Positions 22,206 to 36,367 of a DNA stretch of 64,000 nucleotides are shown here, piece by piece. Each line of letters begins with the position of its first letter. The first letter of the stretch is position 1. Position numbers and translations under genes: made by a program. The notes under the pieces are model-generated. The model saw nothing but the letters and a program-made list of their open reading frames with translations. It was not told the origin of the DNA and did not search any database. Origin of the DNA: Eudromia elegans (taxonomy: Eukaryota; Chordata; Aves; Tinamiformes; Tinamidae); the NCBI GenBank assembly GCA_003342815.1, contig PTEX01000527.1, forward strand, positions 22,648 through 86,647. The letters are read 5' to 3'.

Positions 22206-25200
22206 GCTATGCATTAATATCAAAATAAAATTACAGAACTACAGGACTATTACACTATTGCAGGAGAAAAAGGGAAAGGTACAGAAAACAAAGGAGAGAA
22301 AAATACAGCAGCATCTCAAGGATCATAAATATGAGCAATAATAAAAATTATGTACCATATGTATATTGAAAAAGCAAAATAAATAAATCAATTAATTAAT
22401 GAGAGAGAGGAGAGAGAAAGAGAGAGAGAAAAAAAAAGAGATATCTACTGTTCATTAAAACCTTGGAAACTATCTAAAAATGTTAAATCGTCGTTTTGGT
22501 CACACCTTAGGTACCCGGCATCAAGAAATTTTCAAGGACGAAGGCAGTTGAAGAAAAAAGAAAAAAAAACAGTCATGATTGAACACATCTTCCTTTTGCT
22601 TTTGATGTTTCACTGAAATTCCTAACCCTCTGATTGAGCTACAGATTACCCAAAAAAAGAAAAAAGAGGAAATTTGAAAACACATGCAGTCCCTTTCTAT
22701 GGTACTATGACAGCTAACTAAGGTTAATGTATGTCATACGTTTAACAAAAGAGTAATATGGAAACCTAAGGAAGCAGTGAGATTAGTAGCTTAAGGTGAT
22801 TGATACTCTTATGCCTCTTGACCTTGGCAAATTATGTTGGGCTTGGCAGTATTGATGCGGATAGGAAGAGCTGTGAGCTGGGACAAAGGAACTGCTGCTG
22901 TCACTGGAAATGAATGTCAGAGCTGTCTGCAGGTAAAATTCTTCCAAAAGGTACTGAACTGCAAGAAGGGACTCCTAGGAGACTACAGGGGATGTTTGGT
23001 TGGGTGAATGAAGGAGCTCCTCATGTCATGAAGAAAACGAGCATCAGAGGAATAGCCAAGGATGCAACATTCCCTACCCTGCCAGGAAAAAGCTATGGTA
23101 TTCTCTGCACAGGAAAGCAGATGAAAGAGAAAACGATTCTGAAGTATAGCTCTCCAGAGATGCTGAGCTTTTCCACTCTCACCATTTCATTATGAGTTGA
23201 AAAGTTTTGCATGGACCTTCCAGAATTGATGCATTAATGTGCACATGGGAAATAGTCATAAGGGAGAAATTCCACGAGACATTGCTGTGAGTCTGACAGA
23301 GGTAGTAACTGATGTCAGTTCACAGTTATATGCTTAGTTACTCTTCAACACAAACTTCAACACAAACACAATTTTGGATGAGCATTCAGTATTGATGCTA
23401 ACAAGATATTTTAATCCTGCAGAAATGCAAACAGAGCACTGTGCTAAAAAAGCTTGATCGATATAAATGCTCTAGTTTTGTTCATATGTAGGGTTTACTC
23501 TGTCTACATGGAAGGTTCTAGGGGCCTTTTTAACAAGTAAAGAAGAAGACTGAGATAACAACATGTCTGTTAATTTGATGTGTTTGAATTAAGACTGAAG
23601 TGCAAAGGTTTATTGTGAAAATAGTAAAGCCATTGTAATATGTGCTAAAAGAGGCATATTGGAAAGGACATGGTTATACATTATTTTATGCACAGTGCAG
23701 CTCACTTTGCCCAGTGGGAAGCAGAACAGAGGGAAACGAAAATAAAGCTAAGGAATGTGCTCAACTGTGCTCAAAAAGAAAGACTTAGTTTGAGATTTAG
23801 CTCATTGAATTGAGATTAACTTGAAATCCAATTACAAGGAAAGGATACTTTGGGACTGTAATTCAGAGCTCATCTGATTAGTACTGGGAACCTAGTTTGT
23901 TTGTCCCTCACTATTCTGCCTGCACAGAATAGCAGGGAAGGTCATCCTCTGGTCCACTTGGACCATATTGCTAATGAAGGCACAATCTACTCACACATTT
24001 ATTGTTACTGTTAATATTAATACACCAAGATACAGAGCTTTCTTAGTGGGGATTAGGTGGACCAAATACTAAATAAAGGTTTGCCAATTTATTGCCATCA
24101 TTGTACACTTTCTGCTGTGGTTTTACCTCCTTTTCACTATATGCTACTCAAATGTTCAGCTGAATCAGAGTAGCTGTTCTCTAGAAAACACTTTCTTTCA
24201 AAAGATTTGAAATATGAGAAACTGACTCCTCAGCAAATTGATGTTTAGGTAAATCAGTCAAGTTGAGAAGATTTAAATGGCATTAAAGAATGCAAGCTAT
24301 TATTACTAATTTAATGCAAGTCATTATTATTATTTTATTTGATAAATAATTAATCATTTCATCTTGCAGTGAGTGAATAGCTAGGCTTTGGTTAAAATTA
24401 TGGACTAGGAGTCAAGAGAGCTAGATGCTAGTACTAGAGGAATACAATTCTGACCTTGAGTTTTCAGTCTTTTTATCTGTATGTGTGTTCCCATCTGTTT
24501 ACCTCCAGAAAAGTGAAGAAGGGCATGATTGCATGAGATATTCTGTTACTATGATAATGGACAATGTGGAAGAACCTATTAACAAATAGTTGAAAAATCT
24601 GCAGCCCCCTGCTTACCATCTCCACAACAAATCCTACCACTCTCACGCTACAGTATTTTGCATGAGTATTATTTTTTTTAAAAAAAGACTTCTGCACGTT
24701 TCAAATTTGGGGGCTTTTATAAGGCAGTCTCATCATCCAAAAACACTAACACAAATACACAGAATTTGTGTATTTTATGGATTATTATAGATAGGCTTTA
24801 GCCAGATACACATGCAGTATTTCTCTTTGTATATGTAATTATTTATTTGTTTTGCTTTAAAAAGAGAAAAAAAAACGGGAAAAAAAGACTCATATTTCCT
24901 ACGAAAGAGCTTCACTGACAATGTCACATCCGGCTTAATAAAATATTTATAGAAATTTTTATGGAAATTTTTAATAGAAATAATTCACATTAGTGATGTT
25001 TTCTAGCCTCATGTCCCTCCTTCAGGGGGAATATCCTGCTTCCCTTTATGATCTCACGCAAAGATTTCCACAAGCTTTCTCCAGAATTCCATACCAGAAA
25101 TGGCTGTGACTATATGAATGTGCTGAGCAGCTCAGCTGTTATTGGTAGAACAGAGTGGATATAAAATTGATTTGGATCAGCAGATCCATAAGTCTAAGTT

Positions 25201-26629
25201 GAAATACATAATAAAAATTCATAGAAAATAATCCCATGGATTTCTACAGAGCTGAAGATATAGGAAGATATGAGAAAATAACCCCTGCTTTCGATGGATA
25301 TTTCAAAACTAACTAATGTTTATAATACCCTGAAAATAGCCATTCAGCATTACCTTTACACTGGGAAAATATCTGAATACATTAGCAATGGACTTGATAA
25401 GACTTAGCTGAAAAGCTTCCAGATCACTACCCAAAAATCATGAAGAAGGCTTTTGTATGATATTCATGTCACTATCATAAGAATGGAGTGTGATTAAACT
25501 AAATTTATCCACAATAAAAGATATCTAAGGATATTACTAGATATTCAGGTATCAGACAAAACACAAATAAGAATGTTGTGTATACATTTTTCACCATAAC
25601 TGCAAGGTTATAGTGATAACATCAACTCAGGTTGAGGAAAGGAAATGAACCTACAGATCTCTCCACATGAACAACAACAGCAAAAGAGAGAATAGAGAGA
25701 ATAGGATTCACTAGAAAAAGTGGAAGTTACACTACAGAGGGGCATATTACTCTGATATTTAAACTTTCAGGAGCTGATTTTCAAAAGTGTTCAACCTCCA
25801 TCTGCTCACATTGGGAAATGCTAATTTCTGCCAAGTTTTCAGCACATTTCAAAACGAGAACCTTGATGTAAAAAGATGGTGTGCTGTGTAGTCTTATGTT
25901 TTGGTCATGATACTAATAGAGGGCATGAAATACACTAACATTTAAATTACACTCGTGCTGAACACTCCATAAAATCTTTATAGCAGAAAAGCCACTAAAG
26001 GAAAAAATGAAAAGTCAATGGACTAATGAAAAAAATCTTATCAAATTTTATCTCCGGGAATTATCAGAATGTTACATCTCACTAATATCCATCACATTAA
26101 AAAAAAAAAAAAAAAAAACTCATATTGATGACTTTATTTATTCATACAGCTCTATCGATTTCAAAGTAAAATCAACAATATATATATTAATTGGAAATAT
26201 TAACATTAATTTCTATGAGTCTATAACACTGGAGATACCTGATTTATCATATTATCAGAAATGAAGGGGTTTTTTTTTTTTTTCAATTCATTTTCAAGTG
26301 CTGAAAGGGCGTTGTAGAAAGTTCACCTGGGCTTAGTAAAGCATTTGCATTTACAAGGAAATTACTCATCTGTTTTTAATTCCTTATTATTAGTGAGTCC
26401 ATTAAAGTGAAGTATGGAGTATTGTTTACTCTGTCAGTGGCTGCTTCTTATTGCCTTGACTTGGAAATTTAGTTGCTTTGGTCTCCTGTGAAAATAGAGG
26501 GGAGTGATTCAGAATAAGTGCAGTATAACAGAAGGAGGTGTTGTCTGTAAATATAAATATCTTTAAAGCTCTCACATATTATATTAAAGATGACAGAGAG
26601 ATCATCATTCTGAATAACACTATTGTTTT
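22206..26629. other. Intergenic, simple repeats
   Basis: A/T-rich DNA with a purine GA tract (22401-22440), a poly-A run (26099-26118) and a poly-T run near 26270. No gene was recognised. Confidence 0.6.
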
Positions 26630-26782
26630 CCCTCCCTCCCTCCCTTCCTTCCTTCCTTCCTTCCTTCCTTCCTTCCTTCCTTCCTTCCTTCCTTNTTCCT
26701 TCCTTCCTTCCTTCCTTCCTTCCTTCCTTCCTTCCTTCCTTCCTTCCTTCCTTCCTTCCTTCCTTCCTTCCTTCCTTCCTTC
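26630..26782. repeat. (TTCC)n microsatellite
   Basis: A short (TCCC)n lead followed by about 35 TTCC units, with one ambiguous base at 26695. The long frames across it on both strands (Pro-Ser or Lys-Glu-Gly-Arg repeats) are products of the repeat and not genes. Confidence 0.97.
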
Positions 26783-27448
26783 GTCTTTCCTCTTTTAATT
26801 TCCTTTAAATTCCAACCGAATTTAATCAGTTGGAGAATCATAAGCAGAGTCAGATATAAACAATTCTACCACAGTGTTTTTTGGTCTAAAAGCTCTGGTC
26901 ATAATAATAGGAGAAGGAAGTAATCATATCTGTGCATGTTGTACACAAGGAGTTTTCCTTGAAGCAAAGTTTACAAATCCATATCAGTAACTCTTGCTAG
27001 GCAGTCACAGAAAATGAAATATATATTTCAGCTACACTTGTGCAGATAAGGACATTTCTGTGCAATTGATTTGATCAATGCCTACCTCTGCTTTGCTATA
27101 TCTAATATTAAAATCCATATAAGCATGTAAGTTCAGTGTGTAATAAAGTATTGCAATTAGGATTCTGCAATTATATTAGTATATGCATAAAGATCTTGAA
27201 ATATAAAGGAAGGCAACAACTGTTGAAGGATCTGAATTCTGTGGCATTCTTTTCACTTTCCATGCTATGTCAGCCTGTTAATTCAATATAGGAAGCTTGT
27301 AATATGCGATAGCTATGTCTATTAATGTTCAAAAATATTCCTCATCAAGGAACTCTGAGATATTCTCCAATCATCCTTTCCTTTAGCCTTTTTTCTATAT
27401 TGATATTATTCACTTAAAAGAAGGAAATGACCTCACCTTTATAAGCAG
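26783..27448. other. Intergenic, no gene seen
   Basis: A/T-rich sequence; nothing was recognised. Confidence 0.6.
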
Positions 27449-27850
27449 CATGTTTTTGTTTTTGTTTTTTTTTTGTGTGTGTTTTTTTTATTTTTTTAAT
27501 TTTTTTTTATTATTATTATTATTGTTGTTGTTTTCCTTCCCTACTGCCCTCCTGCTGACCATTCAGAGTGGACAAGTGAAGCCTCTGTTATTCCTCCTGT
27601 TCTCAGCATAGTGTCAGGGGAAAGCTGGGGGAGCAAATAGGGGAGCAAATCCTAAAAAAAGAAATGACCTGAGGTGCACATCTTTCAGGAGCAAACACTC
27701 CTAAGTATTCAAAAACATTCAATGTTGGCCTCACTGATTGGTAGGATTTCTTTTCTTCAGTAGAAATAGGGCTACAGAGATGCTGGATGCATCTGACAAA
27801 TCCTCCTTTTGTTGGACAGCAGAGCTTCTCAGCCTGCTCAGCTTTGAATA
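27449..27850 (-). repeat. Unclassified dispersed repeat with T-rich left end, copy 1
   Basis: A T/TTA/TTG-rich tract (27449-27535) is followed by GTGAAGCCTCTGTTATTCCT, GTGTCAGGGGAAAGC, GGTGCACATCTTTCAGGAGC and, 240 bases on, GACAGCAGAGCTTC. The blocks recur in the same order at 37.9 kb. A T-rich left end would be the A-rich tail of a minus-strand retroposon, so minus orientation is an inference. Confidence 0.55.
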
Positions 27851-30095
27851 GTTCTATGGGCTTTTGGAAGTATTAAATATTTTTATCTCTAGGATATTGT
27901 CCTTGTCTTTGGTGTTTTGACTTTTAAAAATATGTGTTGCATCTCAGGAAGTGACAGGTACCCCAGAATTTGTATGTGTTAACCTTTAAGCAACTTTACT
28001 AGCTAGTATATTGTCATACCTCCTAGACTATGCAATAAAATACAGATTAAGATATTTTTAAAAAATTCATTGGGAGCATCTGAAGATGCTTTGCCATTAT
28101 AGAGACTGATAAAGTAAATAATGTGAAGTAGATATACTGTTTCACAAATAAGACTTTGAATCTTGCAGAATATTTCATGTAAAACTATCATCAGTCTCTC
28201 TGAGGCATTATTAGGTAACAAAGCGCTAAAATATAAATCCAAGTAACAAAAGGTAAAGAGATAAATCTCCAAGCCACATACAGTGAGGAGCAGTACTGAG
28301 CTCAGGAGGACTAGGATGACTTGTAGTAGAACAGGGTATTGGAGTCTACCCACAGGTAATGTGGGACCTAGGATCAGAGCAGAGTGGGACTTAAGATTCT
28401 GAGCATCTCAGTGAAGTAGAAATTTAAACAACAAAACATCTACTCATTGGGTCTAGAAATTAGTACATCGCACTCCAAGGAAGACGACAAAGAGCTGATA
28501 AGAACAATTCTTTATGAAGTTGAGAGATTGTACTGTGTTTCTTAGGCTTTCTACTTAATGAAGTTGATACCTGTTTTCTCAGCCTTTCTACTTAACAAGT
28601 GACAAGTTTTTATAACTAGCCAAATGAATATATACATACATTTGTATACTAACTATTTAATTAAAATGTATTATATAACAGCTTCTGATGTGTAGCCTCT
28701 TTACTGTTAAGTTACATGGATAAGGGATTTGCATGCTAATTCATCAGCAGATCAGCAAAACTGAAAAAATTAGAATTCAGTTTATTCACCTTCCTTGGAA
28801 TCTCATCCTGTCTTTCCATATTTGAGGTTTTCTGAAGATAATAACTACAGGTTCCTGAGCTATACAGAACTTACATGAGGTTTTATTGTTTCAGAGCCTG
28901 AACTGTTTTATCGGCATCAATATAACCATGTTGATGCTTAGATTTTCCTCAGATAGATAAAATTTATCTACGTTCTCAGTTTCATAGCTGTCATAACTCA
29001 GCTATATATCTGATAGGCTGACTCTTATGCATAGTATCTTGAGACAATGTAATATTTTATGTCCTAATGTACAAAAATCAAGTTCTATGATTTCTCATTA
29101 ATGATAAGCTGAAACTTCATGCCATACATGCAGATTGGGTCTTTTCATGCAATATGGGAGTGGAGCTCCTTTCTGATTTTCAGCCAAACATCTCTGAGTG
29201 GTCAGAAGGTACAACATATCTCAGAAGGACAAGGGAATCTTCTTATTCCTAATGCTCCCAGGCTGGTAGGAGGACTTTTTTGTTTTCATAATTTTAAAGG
29301 AAAGAGATCACAGGGCTATTGTGGACAACACAGGAGGGTCACCTACTGGCTTCCTCTCTGGTTCACAAGGAATTATATCACCAGCCCCAGGTGCTCCTGC
29401 TTCCTCATTCAACTGGAGATTCAGTCTGCTCAACAGTCTTGTTGTTAGCATGAGGGCATAATCCTGGAATATGAACAATAGGCAAAGTGCATGTGTTACT
29501 ATTCATCTTCCTTCGAGCTACTTCCATGTTGTGCATTTTAGATACTGATGGGAGGGAAGTTACTAAAGTTGTAAAATGTATCTTCTGACATTCAGTTCTT
29601 ATTAAACTGTGAAACTCAGCTTCTACATCAGTTTAATGACAAAATCTTTGTGGTCAGAACTATCTTTATGTCACAGTGAATATGAAAAAACTTCAGAAGA
29701 AAAAGGGCAAAATCAAAACAAAACAACAACAAAAACTTGTACACTATTTCATAACAACTGATCTTATTTAATATATATGAACAAAAGTTTCCACACTGTT
29801 CTGTTAAGCAGATCTTGATTATATTGAGGTTTCCTTTATTATTATTTTTAAACAGCCTTGAAGAGACAGAAATTGCTGCAGATAACATTTTTATCATTAT
29901 GACCTTGTTGTAGTCTTAAGAATAGTATTTAGATGTGTATAAGGAAGCTTGTGTACAAAAGTACTTTGTGAAAAACAGAAAACAATAACAATTGCAGCAG
30001 CTAATGCAGAAGTATGCCATCTCTCTTAGCAAGACCAAAGGACAATGGGCACTACTCTCATCATTACCATGAAAGGAATAATAAAAATTATTTAG
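27851..30095. other. Intergenic, no gene seen
   Basis: A/T-rich sequence up to the assembly gap. Nothing was recognised. Confidence 0.55.
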
Positions 30096-30845
30096 NNNNN
30101 NNNNNNNNNNNNNNNNNNNNNNNNNNNNNNNNNNNNNNNNNNNNNNNNNNNNNNNNNNNNNNNNNNNNNNNNNNNNNNNNNNNNNNNNNNNNNNNNNNNN
30201 NNNNNNNNNNNNNNNNNNNNNNNNNNNNNNNNNNNNNNNNNNNNNNNNNNNNNNNNNNNNNNNNNNNNNNNNNNNNNNNNNNNNNNNNNNNNNNNNNNNN
30301 NNNNNNNNNNNNNNNNNNNNNNNNNNNNNNNNNNNNNNNNNNNNNNNNNNNNNNNNNNNNNNNNNNNNNNNNNNNNNNNNNNNNNNNNNNNNNNNNNNNN
30401 NNNNNNNNNNNNNNNNNNNNNNNNNNNNNNNNNNNNNNNNNNNNNNNNNNNNNNNNNNNNNNNNNNNNNNNNNNNNNNNNNNNNNNNNNNNNNNNNNNNN
30501 NNNNNNNNNNNNNNNNNNNNNNNNNNNNNNNNNNNNNNNNNNNNNNNNNNNNNNNNNNNNNNNNNNNNNNNNNNNNNNNNNNNNNNNNNNNNNNNNNNNN
30601 NNNNNNNNNNNNNNNNNNNNNNNNNNNNNNNNNNNNNNNNNNNNNNNNNNNNNNNNNNNNNNNNNNNNNNNNNNNNNNNNNNNNNNNNNNNNNNNNNNNN
30701 NNNNNNNNNNNNNNNNNNNNNNNNNNNNNNNNNNNNNNNNNNNNNNNNNNNNNNNNNNNNNNNNNNNNNNNNNNNNNNNNNNNNNNNNNNNNNNNNNNNN
30801 NNNNNNNNNNNNNNNNNNNNNNNNNNNNNNNNNNNNNNNNNNNNN
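30096..30845. other. Assembly gap, 750 N
   Basis: An uninterrupted run of 750 N. It is followed directly by a poly-A run and a TATA-rich block, which suggests that simple repeat defeated the assembly. Confidence 0.99.
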
Positions 30846-31076
30846 AAAAAAAAAAAAAGAACTTCAGTCAAAAAAGAGATTTGGAATAGATTTTTTTAAG
30901 TTCAAGATATTGATGTAAAGAAATTGAAATATATATATATATAAAAATATATAATATAAAATATATATAATATATAAAATATATATATAATATAAAATAT
31001 ATATATTTATATATATAACATATTTATATAATATAAAATATATACATTTTTATATATATAACATATATATAAAAAC
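30846..31076. repeat. Poly-A and (TA)n-rich low-complexity block
   Basis: A short A-run is followed, after about 70 bases, by 150 bases of irregular TATATA/ATATAA units (30928-31076). Confidence 0.9.
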
Positions 31077-32286
31077 TATCCAGAATTTCTTGATTTCAAG
31101 ATTACAGTTTGCTTGGAATTTGAAACACACATTTCAGGCCAGAGGAAGAGAACTTAGTTCCAAGGTTCATTTACTTGTTCCTAACTCTATCTAATAATAT
31201 GTTGTGACAGCATTTTACCGTATTCTTTTCTGATTAGATGAAGATAACTAAAACAATGAGATTGTCTAAGAAGTGCTTTCCTTTCTTTAACCTCTTTCTC
31301 CACCACTTTCTCAACTATTAGTGTGTAGACTGAAGCTTTCTTCTCACAATGAATGATCAAATTTTTGTCTAACGGAAAAATCAATATCCAAACCCTAGAG
31401 GGAGAAAACAGTCTTGAATTCTGATATGCCAAGAAAATCACAATTTTAATCGCAATTTCCATCATTTGTATGTTTCCTGATAAAAACAAAGACATCTGGT
31501 ACATGTTGTCATTAAAATATTTTTTTCATAAAAGTATGATGTACTAACTCCCCACAAAATTATCTATTAAATGATTTTTTTTCTTAACAATAAGTCTGAC
31601 TTTAACAGCTGTAACTGCATATTAGCCTTATAGACCATAGGTTAGATCTCAAGCTGACATGAGGGAGCCATGATGCTGAGTCCACTGTAGGCACATTAAT
31701 CTCTGGAAAGAACTGACAGGCAATATCTTATCAAACATTACGAAAGTCTATATTTGTTCTCATAAACAGCAGAAGTTCAGAAGAAATGGCTTTTGCTTTT
31801 CTTCAACTATCTACCTCCAGACAATAAAATATCCTAAAAATGATTACACGTTTTTTCCCTTCAGTTTAAGCTAAAAGTTGCTAGTACTAAAAATAGCATG
31901 CCATTAAGATGGATTATAAACCATGTACTTGATCCATTTATACGAATTCCATTACAACCTCCTTGTAAAGTGTGGATAGCCATTATTTCTAGTGAGGCAG
32001 CATAAGGGCTTCTCCTGCTGTGGATCCAGCTGAGGCTTTGGTGGTATTATAGGAACAGTCAAATGGCACTTTAAAATCTATTTTGCATTTTCACTGGCTT
32101 GGATTTATGTATGCTGTCACTGAACATAATTTGCAGTAAATGTTAAGAAGATCACACAAATACTTTTCACATGAATTCTACCAGAAATACACAATTTGGG
32201 TTACTTGATTTTTAAAGACTTTCTCAAATACAAAATTCTCTCTTTCTTTCACCCTATTGTTAAGATCGCCTCATATAAAAGCGAGA

Positions 32287-32349
<63 letters not shown>

Positions 32350-35300
32350 GCAAGCTCCATGGCATTTGTGCAACCTCAATGATCTCACCCATGTGAAAAA
32401 GAGCTTTACCTTAAGCTTTCTTTGTCTAATATATATTGATTGCATGTTCAAAGATGGTTCAATGTTTCATATTCTCTGCTTGCGAAATTCAATAAACACA
32501 AGAATCCTAAATCTGACTTAAGAGAGACTACATATTTGTGGGTTTGCAGCATCAATACAAGCAAATGATAAGTCCTGAGTTAGTCGCTTATTTCAATGTT
32601 GATTGTCCCAGTTAACTATTTTCCTGAAGTGATTAAGTACCATTCTGTTCAATAAGTACTAGGAGTAAGTCACATTCACCTGTATGATTCTCTGTCTTTA
32701 CTCTGTACGATAGTAGCATATGACACGATAGAAATACAGGAAGAAAATGGAAGGAACATTTTTCAACAAGCGGAATTATATTGCTTATATAGTTCAGGGA
32801 GTTTAATTAACAAGAAATTGTTAATTGGTTTATTAAGAAAAACTTGACTTTTTTCTTGTAGAGACATTTTCATTTTGATGAAAATAAAATGCCATTTATT
32901 TTATCTAAGACTAATGATCACATTCGCTTTCTCTGAAACATCATCCTTCTCTATTATTCAGAAAAAAAAAATCTTTCTTTCTAAATTATACTTATTTATT
33001 TATTTATTTCAGAAAGATTTAATCTTTCTGGAGCACTGAGAGAATTTGAAAGCTTAGGGAAATAAGATGCACCTCCAGTCAGATATTTTGGTTATGGCGT
33101 CAGCTTGAGACATATGGTATGCAGAAAAGTAAAATCCCTGGCAGGTGAGTGCCGGGAAAACCATCTGGATACATAAGGAAACAAACCTTTAATCTAACTT
33201 TAATAGAGTAAAACCTGGTGTTTTTTTTTTTTTTTTCCTCCTCACCTATAGCCTTCACAAATATTCACAATTTATTCACAATTTCTGTGCTTTGAATACT
33301 TACAAGAAATGATTTTACTTTTTTTTTTTTTTTTACTGTGTCTTGAGTCAAAACAATGAAGAAGCCAAATGAAGAGCATAGTGCACCAAAAAGATAAAAC
33401 CTTTAGTCACTTTACTAAATGTCCAAACCCCTGTCATGTCTTGACATTGACATGATCCAGATCCAGGAGTTAGTATTATTGAGCAAAAGGCAGAAGAAAT
33501 ATCTGTAACTGACAGAAAAAAAAAATGACAGTTTTTCAGCAAGCAGAAAGATGTAGGAGAGCACACTCAAACCCCAAGTTCCCTGCAGAATTTGTCTGTC
33601 TGGGACCATCACACTGGTTCACATACACTTAGAGGAAAAGGTTCCTGCTAAAACTTCAGAAACTCATATTGCAATGCAGTTACTAAATTATGAATATAAA
33701 GTCTTCTGTATCATTAGTGTCTCTGTGCCATGTGACACAAGCTCACAGTCAGTCATCCTGAAGAGGAACACCAGCTCTTGTGGCTTCCAAGGGAGTGTTT
33801 CATTGCATCAGAATACAATGGTTAGTTAAAACAACCCAGAAAAGAACTCAAAATTGAAACAGAATGACAGTCTTTGATCAAAAGGAACCAAAAGAGAATG
33901 TGACTGATGATAGATTTATTTTACAAAAGCCCTTCCTTATTTGCCAGAATCACCCATCAAACATGGAGTTTTCCCAGGAGCAGCAGTGCCAGGAAACCTC
34001 AGCACCTCGGTGCAGAAGAAGCCTAATAAACACCTGCACTTGTGTCTCTCTCCGGGTGGTTCCCATCTGCTCCAGGCACACGGATATGGACCTTTCAGGA
34101 GCAACTTGTACAGAGACCAGCAGCTGATACCTTCTTCTCCAAATGCTATTTCTGTTCTCAAGAAGATACATGGAAGGGGATGTACAGTCACACCACATAT
34201 GTGTTTTTTGCTTTGTTTTGTTTTTAAAAAACCACTTTGCACACAGTGTTTTTGTGTTAGGAATAATTCTTCAATTAGGGAGAAAATAAGGAATCCTTAA
34301 TCAGCAAAGCAAATGTGCCTGTTATATACAGAGGAAAGCACTTACAAATAATTAAACTAATGGCACTGAATACAGAATTATTTTCTCCTCCTCTGTACCA
34401 GAATTTCTAAAGTATGCTACAGCTGTACCAACCACCTTTATGAAGTACCTGATTAGTAATTCCTATCATGGTTCAAGTCATGGTTTAAGGGCTCTGTTTG
34501 CTGTTTACAATTTTAAATTTGTAAATACTATGGAGTACATTTTTTCATAGATGTGGCAGAACTATGATTTTAAAGAGCTTTCCATATATTTCCAAAAGGG
34601 TCTTCAAATAGGGACAGCATTAGTGTTACTACGGTAATGCTAGTGCAGTAAGTGTTATCAGACTTGTGACTAGAAGATAGTTAATAGTCAGAATTATTGT
34701 CATGCTGGCTCAGTAGCCCAGCTCTTTCAGAAAGTCTATCCAATTTTTAACAAAACAGTATAAAGTTCTACATGGTGTCTTTCAAGCAAGAATTCTAATC
34801 TGCTATTGATATTCTGCATCTTTTAGCCATTTCTTACACCTTTCATTGCTCAAGTTCAACTAACAATAGAAAAGGCACAAATTAATATGTGGCAGAAAAT
34901 CCATATTATTTAAATCTTAATATCCTTGTATTCTAATACTCCATCAGACTACCACGGCAAGGGACAGAGTCCAAAAAAGAGGGATTTATTGCTAAAATAA
35001 ATTAGTCCTTTCGGTTTTTTTCTTCTTTTGCCACTACCCTCAAGTGCAATATTTCCTCATGAATTTTATTTCACACTAAAGTTGTTAAAACAGTGGACAC
35101 TTCTATGCAAGAGGTACAGTATAGCATATTACAGTGACATAAGTTTTTTTTAGGAAACAAGGTGGCAGTTTTAGCCCCCTGGCTGTCTGCATTTTGCTCC
35201 AGAACATTGTGATAGAGGTGCTTTCAGCAACAGGCCAGAATTACTACAATACAAACATGTTAACCAAGGTGAAAAAGAAAATCTATGGAAAACCTAAGCA

Positions 35301-36367
35301 ACTGGTAATGACTCCAAGATACATATAATCTCTCTAGGAAAATATCCCTAAATCTAATTCCCAATGATTCCAGGTAGAGCAATAAGGAGAACAATTTTTT
35401 AGCTCTAGACATTTAAGTCTGAGATGTAAAAGTGGAAGATACACTTACTTCTGACTGTTCAAAGATAGATTTTTTAAAATCATTTGGATAGGCAAAAAAA
35501 TTATGCCAAACAGCTGCAAAACGAAACATAATGTAAGACATTAAGTATAAGGAAGGCAAATACATTACAGTAGCAAAAATATATATTTTTTTTTATTTGC
35601 AAAAACAAGTGCAGAAAGATAAAGTTTTAGCAGTCATTAAACAAGTAATTAAGAATTTGAAAGTAGAGGCTTAGCATATAAACTCAGCAAATAAAACACT
35701 GATGCCACTAGCTGATATTTCTGATCTCATCAGACTATCTGCTGCTGTGGTGTAGAATAATTCTTATACTGCAATAGGATATCTGGCAAGCACTCCAACA
35801 GGCCGAAACCAACTGAAAATTAAATTCTTCAGCAAGTTGTCTCTAGAGAGGATAAATCAAAATAAATTGGCCCAAATCTGTCCCATTTTAAATAAAAAAG
35901 GACTATGAGATTCTATTCTAAGTAAGCAGTAAAATGAACACACTTTTCTAGTGAATATTAATACTTTAATGTTTACATTCTGTATTAAAACATATATCAA
36001 CCATGGATTGTTTCACCAATGAATAAAATGAAAATTTGAATTTTTATACATTTATTTAGATTTCTCTCTGATAGAAATATACACTTTTTTTTAAAAAAAA
36101 AAAAGTCCTAATGACTTTTTGATATAATTACATTTTCTGGTAGATTTTCTTGCAATTTTTTTTTTTTTTAAACACAATTTTAGTGCAAAGCTTTCTAAAC
36201 TTTAAGGTGTTGATATTGGAAGCCTTGAACACAAACTTCATACTTTCTGTTATACCATCTCTTGTGAATTTCATTTTTCCTGTGGTCCCCCTTCAATAAT
36301 GGGAGCACTTTTTAACAATTAGAGGAAGTCAAGAAATTTCTAATGCAACAGTTTTAGAAACAGAAAA
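31077..36367. other. Intergenic, no gene recognised
   Basis: Mostly A/T-rich DNA with scattered poly-A/T runs. Around 33960-34140 composition rises and overlapping open frames occur on both strands, with an AATAAACACC at 34028; it has no recognisable domain or LTR boundary. Confidence 0.5.
32286..32349. repeat. (AAAT)n microsatellite
   Basis: About sixteen perfect AAAT units, with no family-specific sequence attached. Confidence 0.97.

Noticed and set aside
26538..26841. Repetitive Pro-Ser and Lys-Glu-Gly-Arg frames on both strands
   Set aside because: They are translations of the (TTCC)n microsatellite.
30014..30889. 291-codon frame across the assembly gap
   Set aside because: Nearly all of it is undetermined bases.
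33937..34300. LTR-like stretch with AATAAACACC and CTCTCTCCGGGTGG, with open frames on both strands
   Set aside because: No TG/CA boundaries, TSD or TATA box could be found, and no domain is recognisable.
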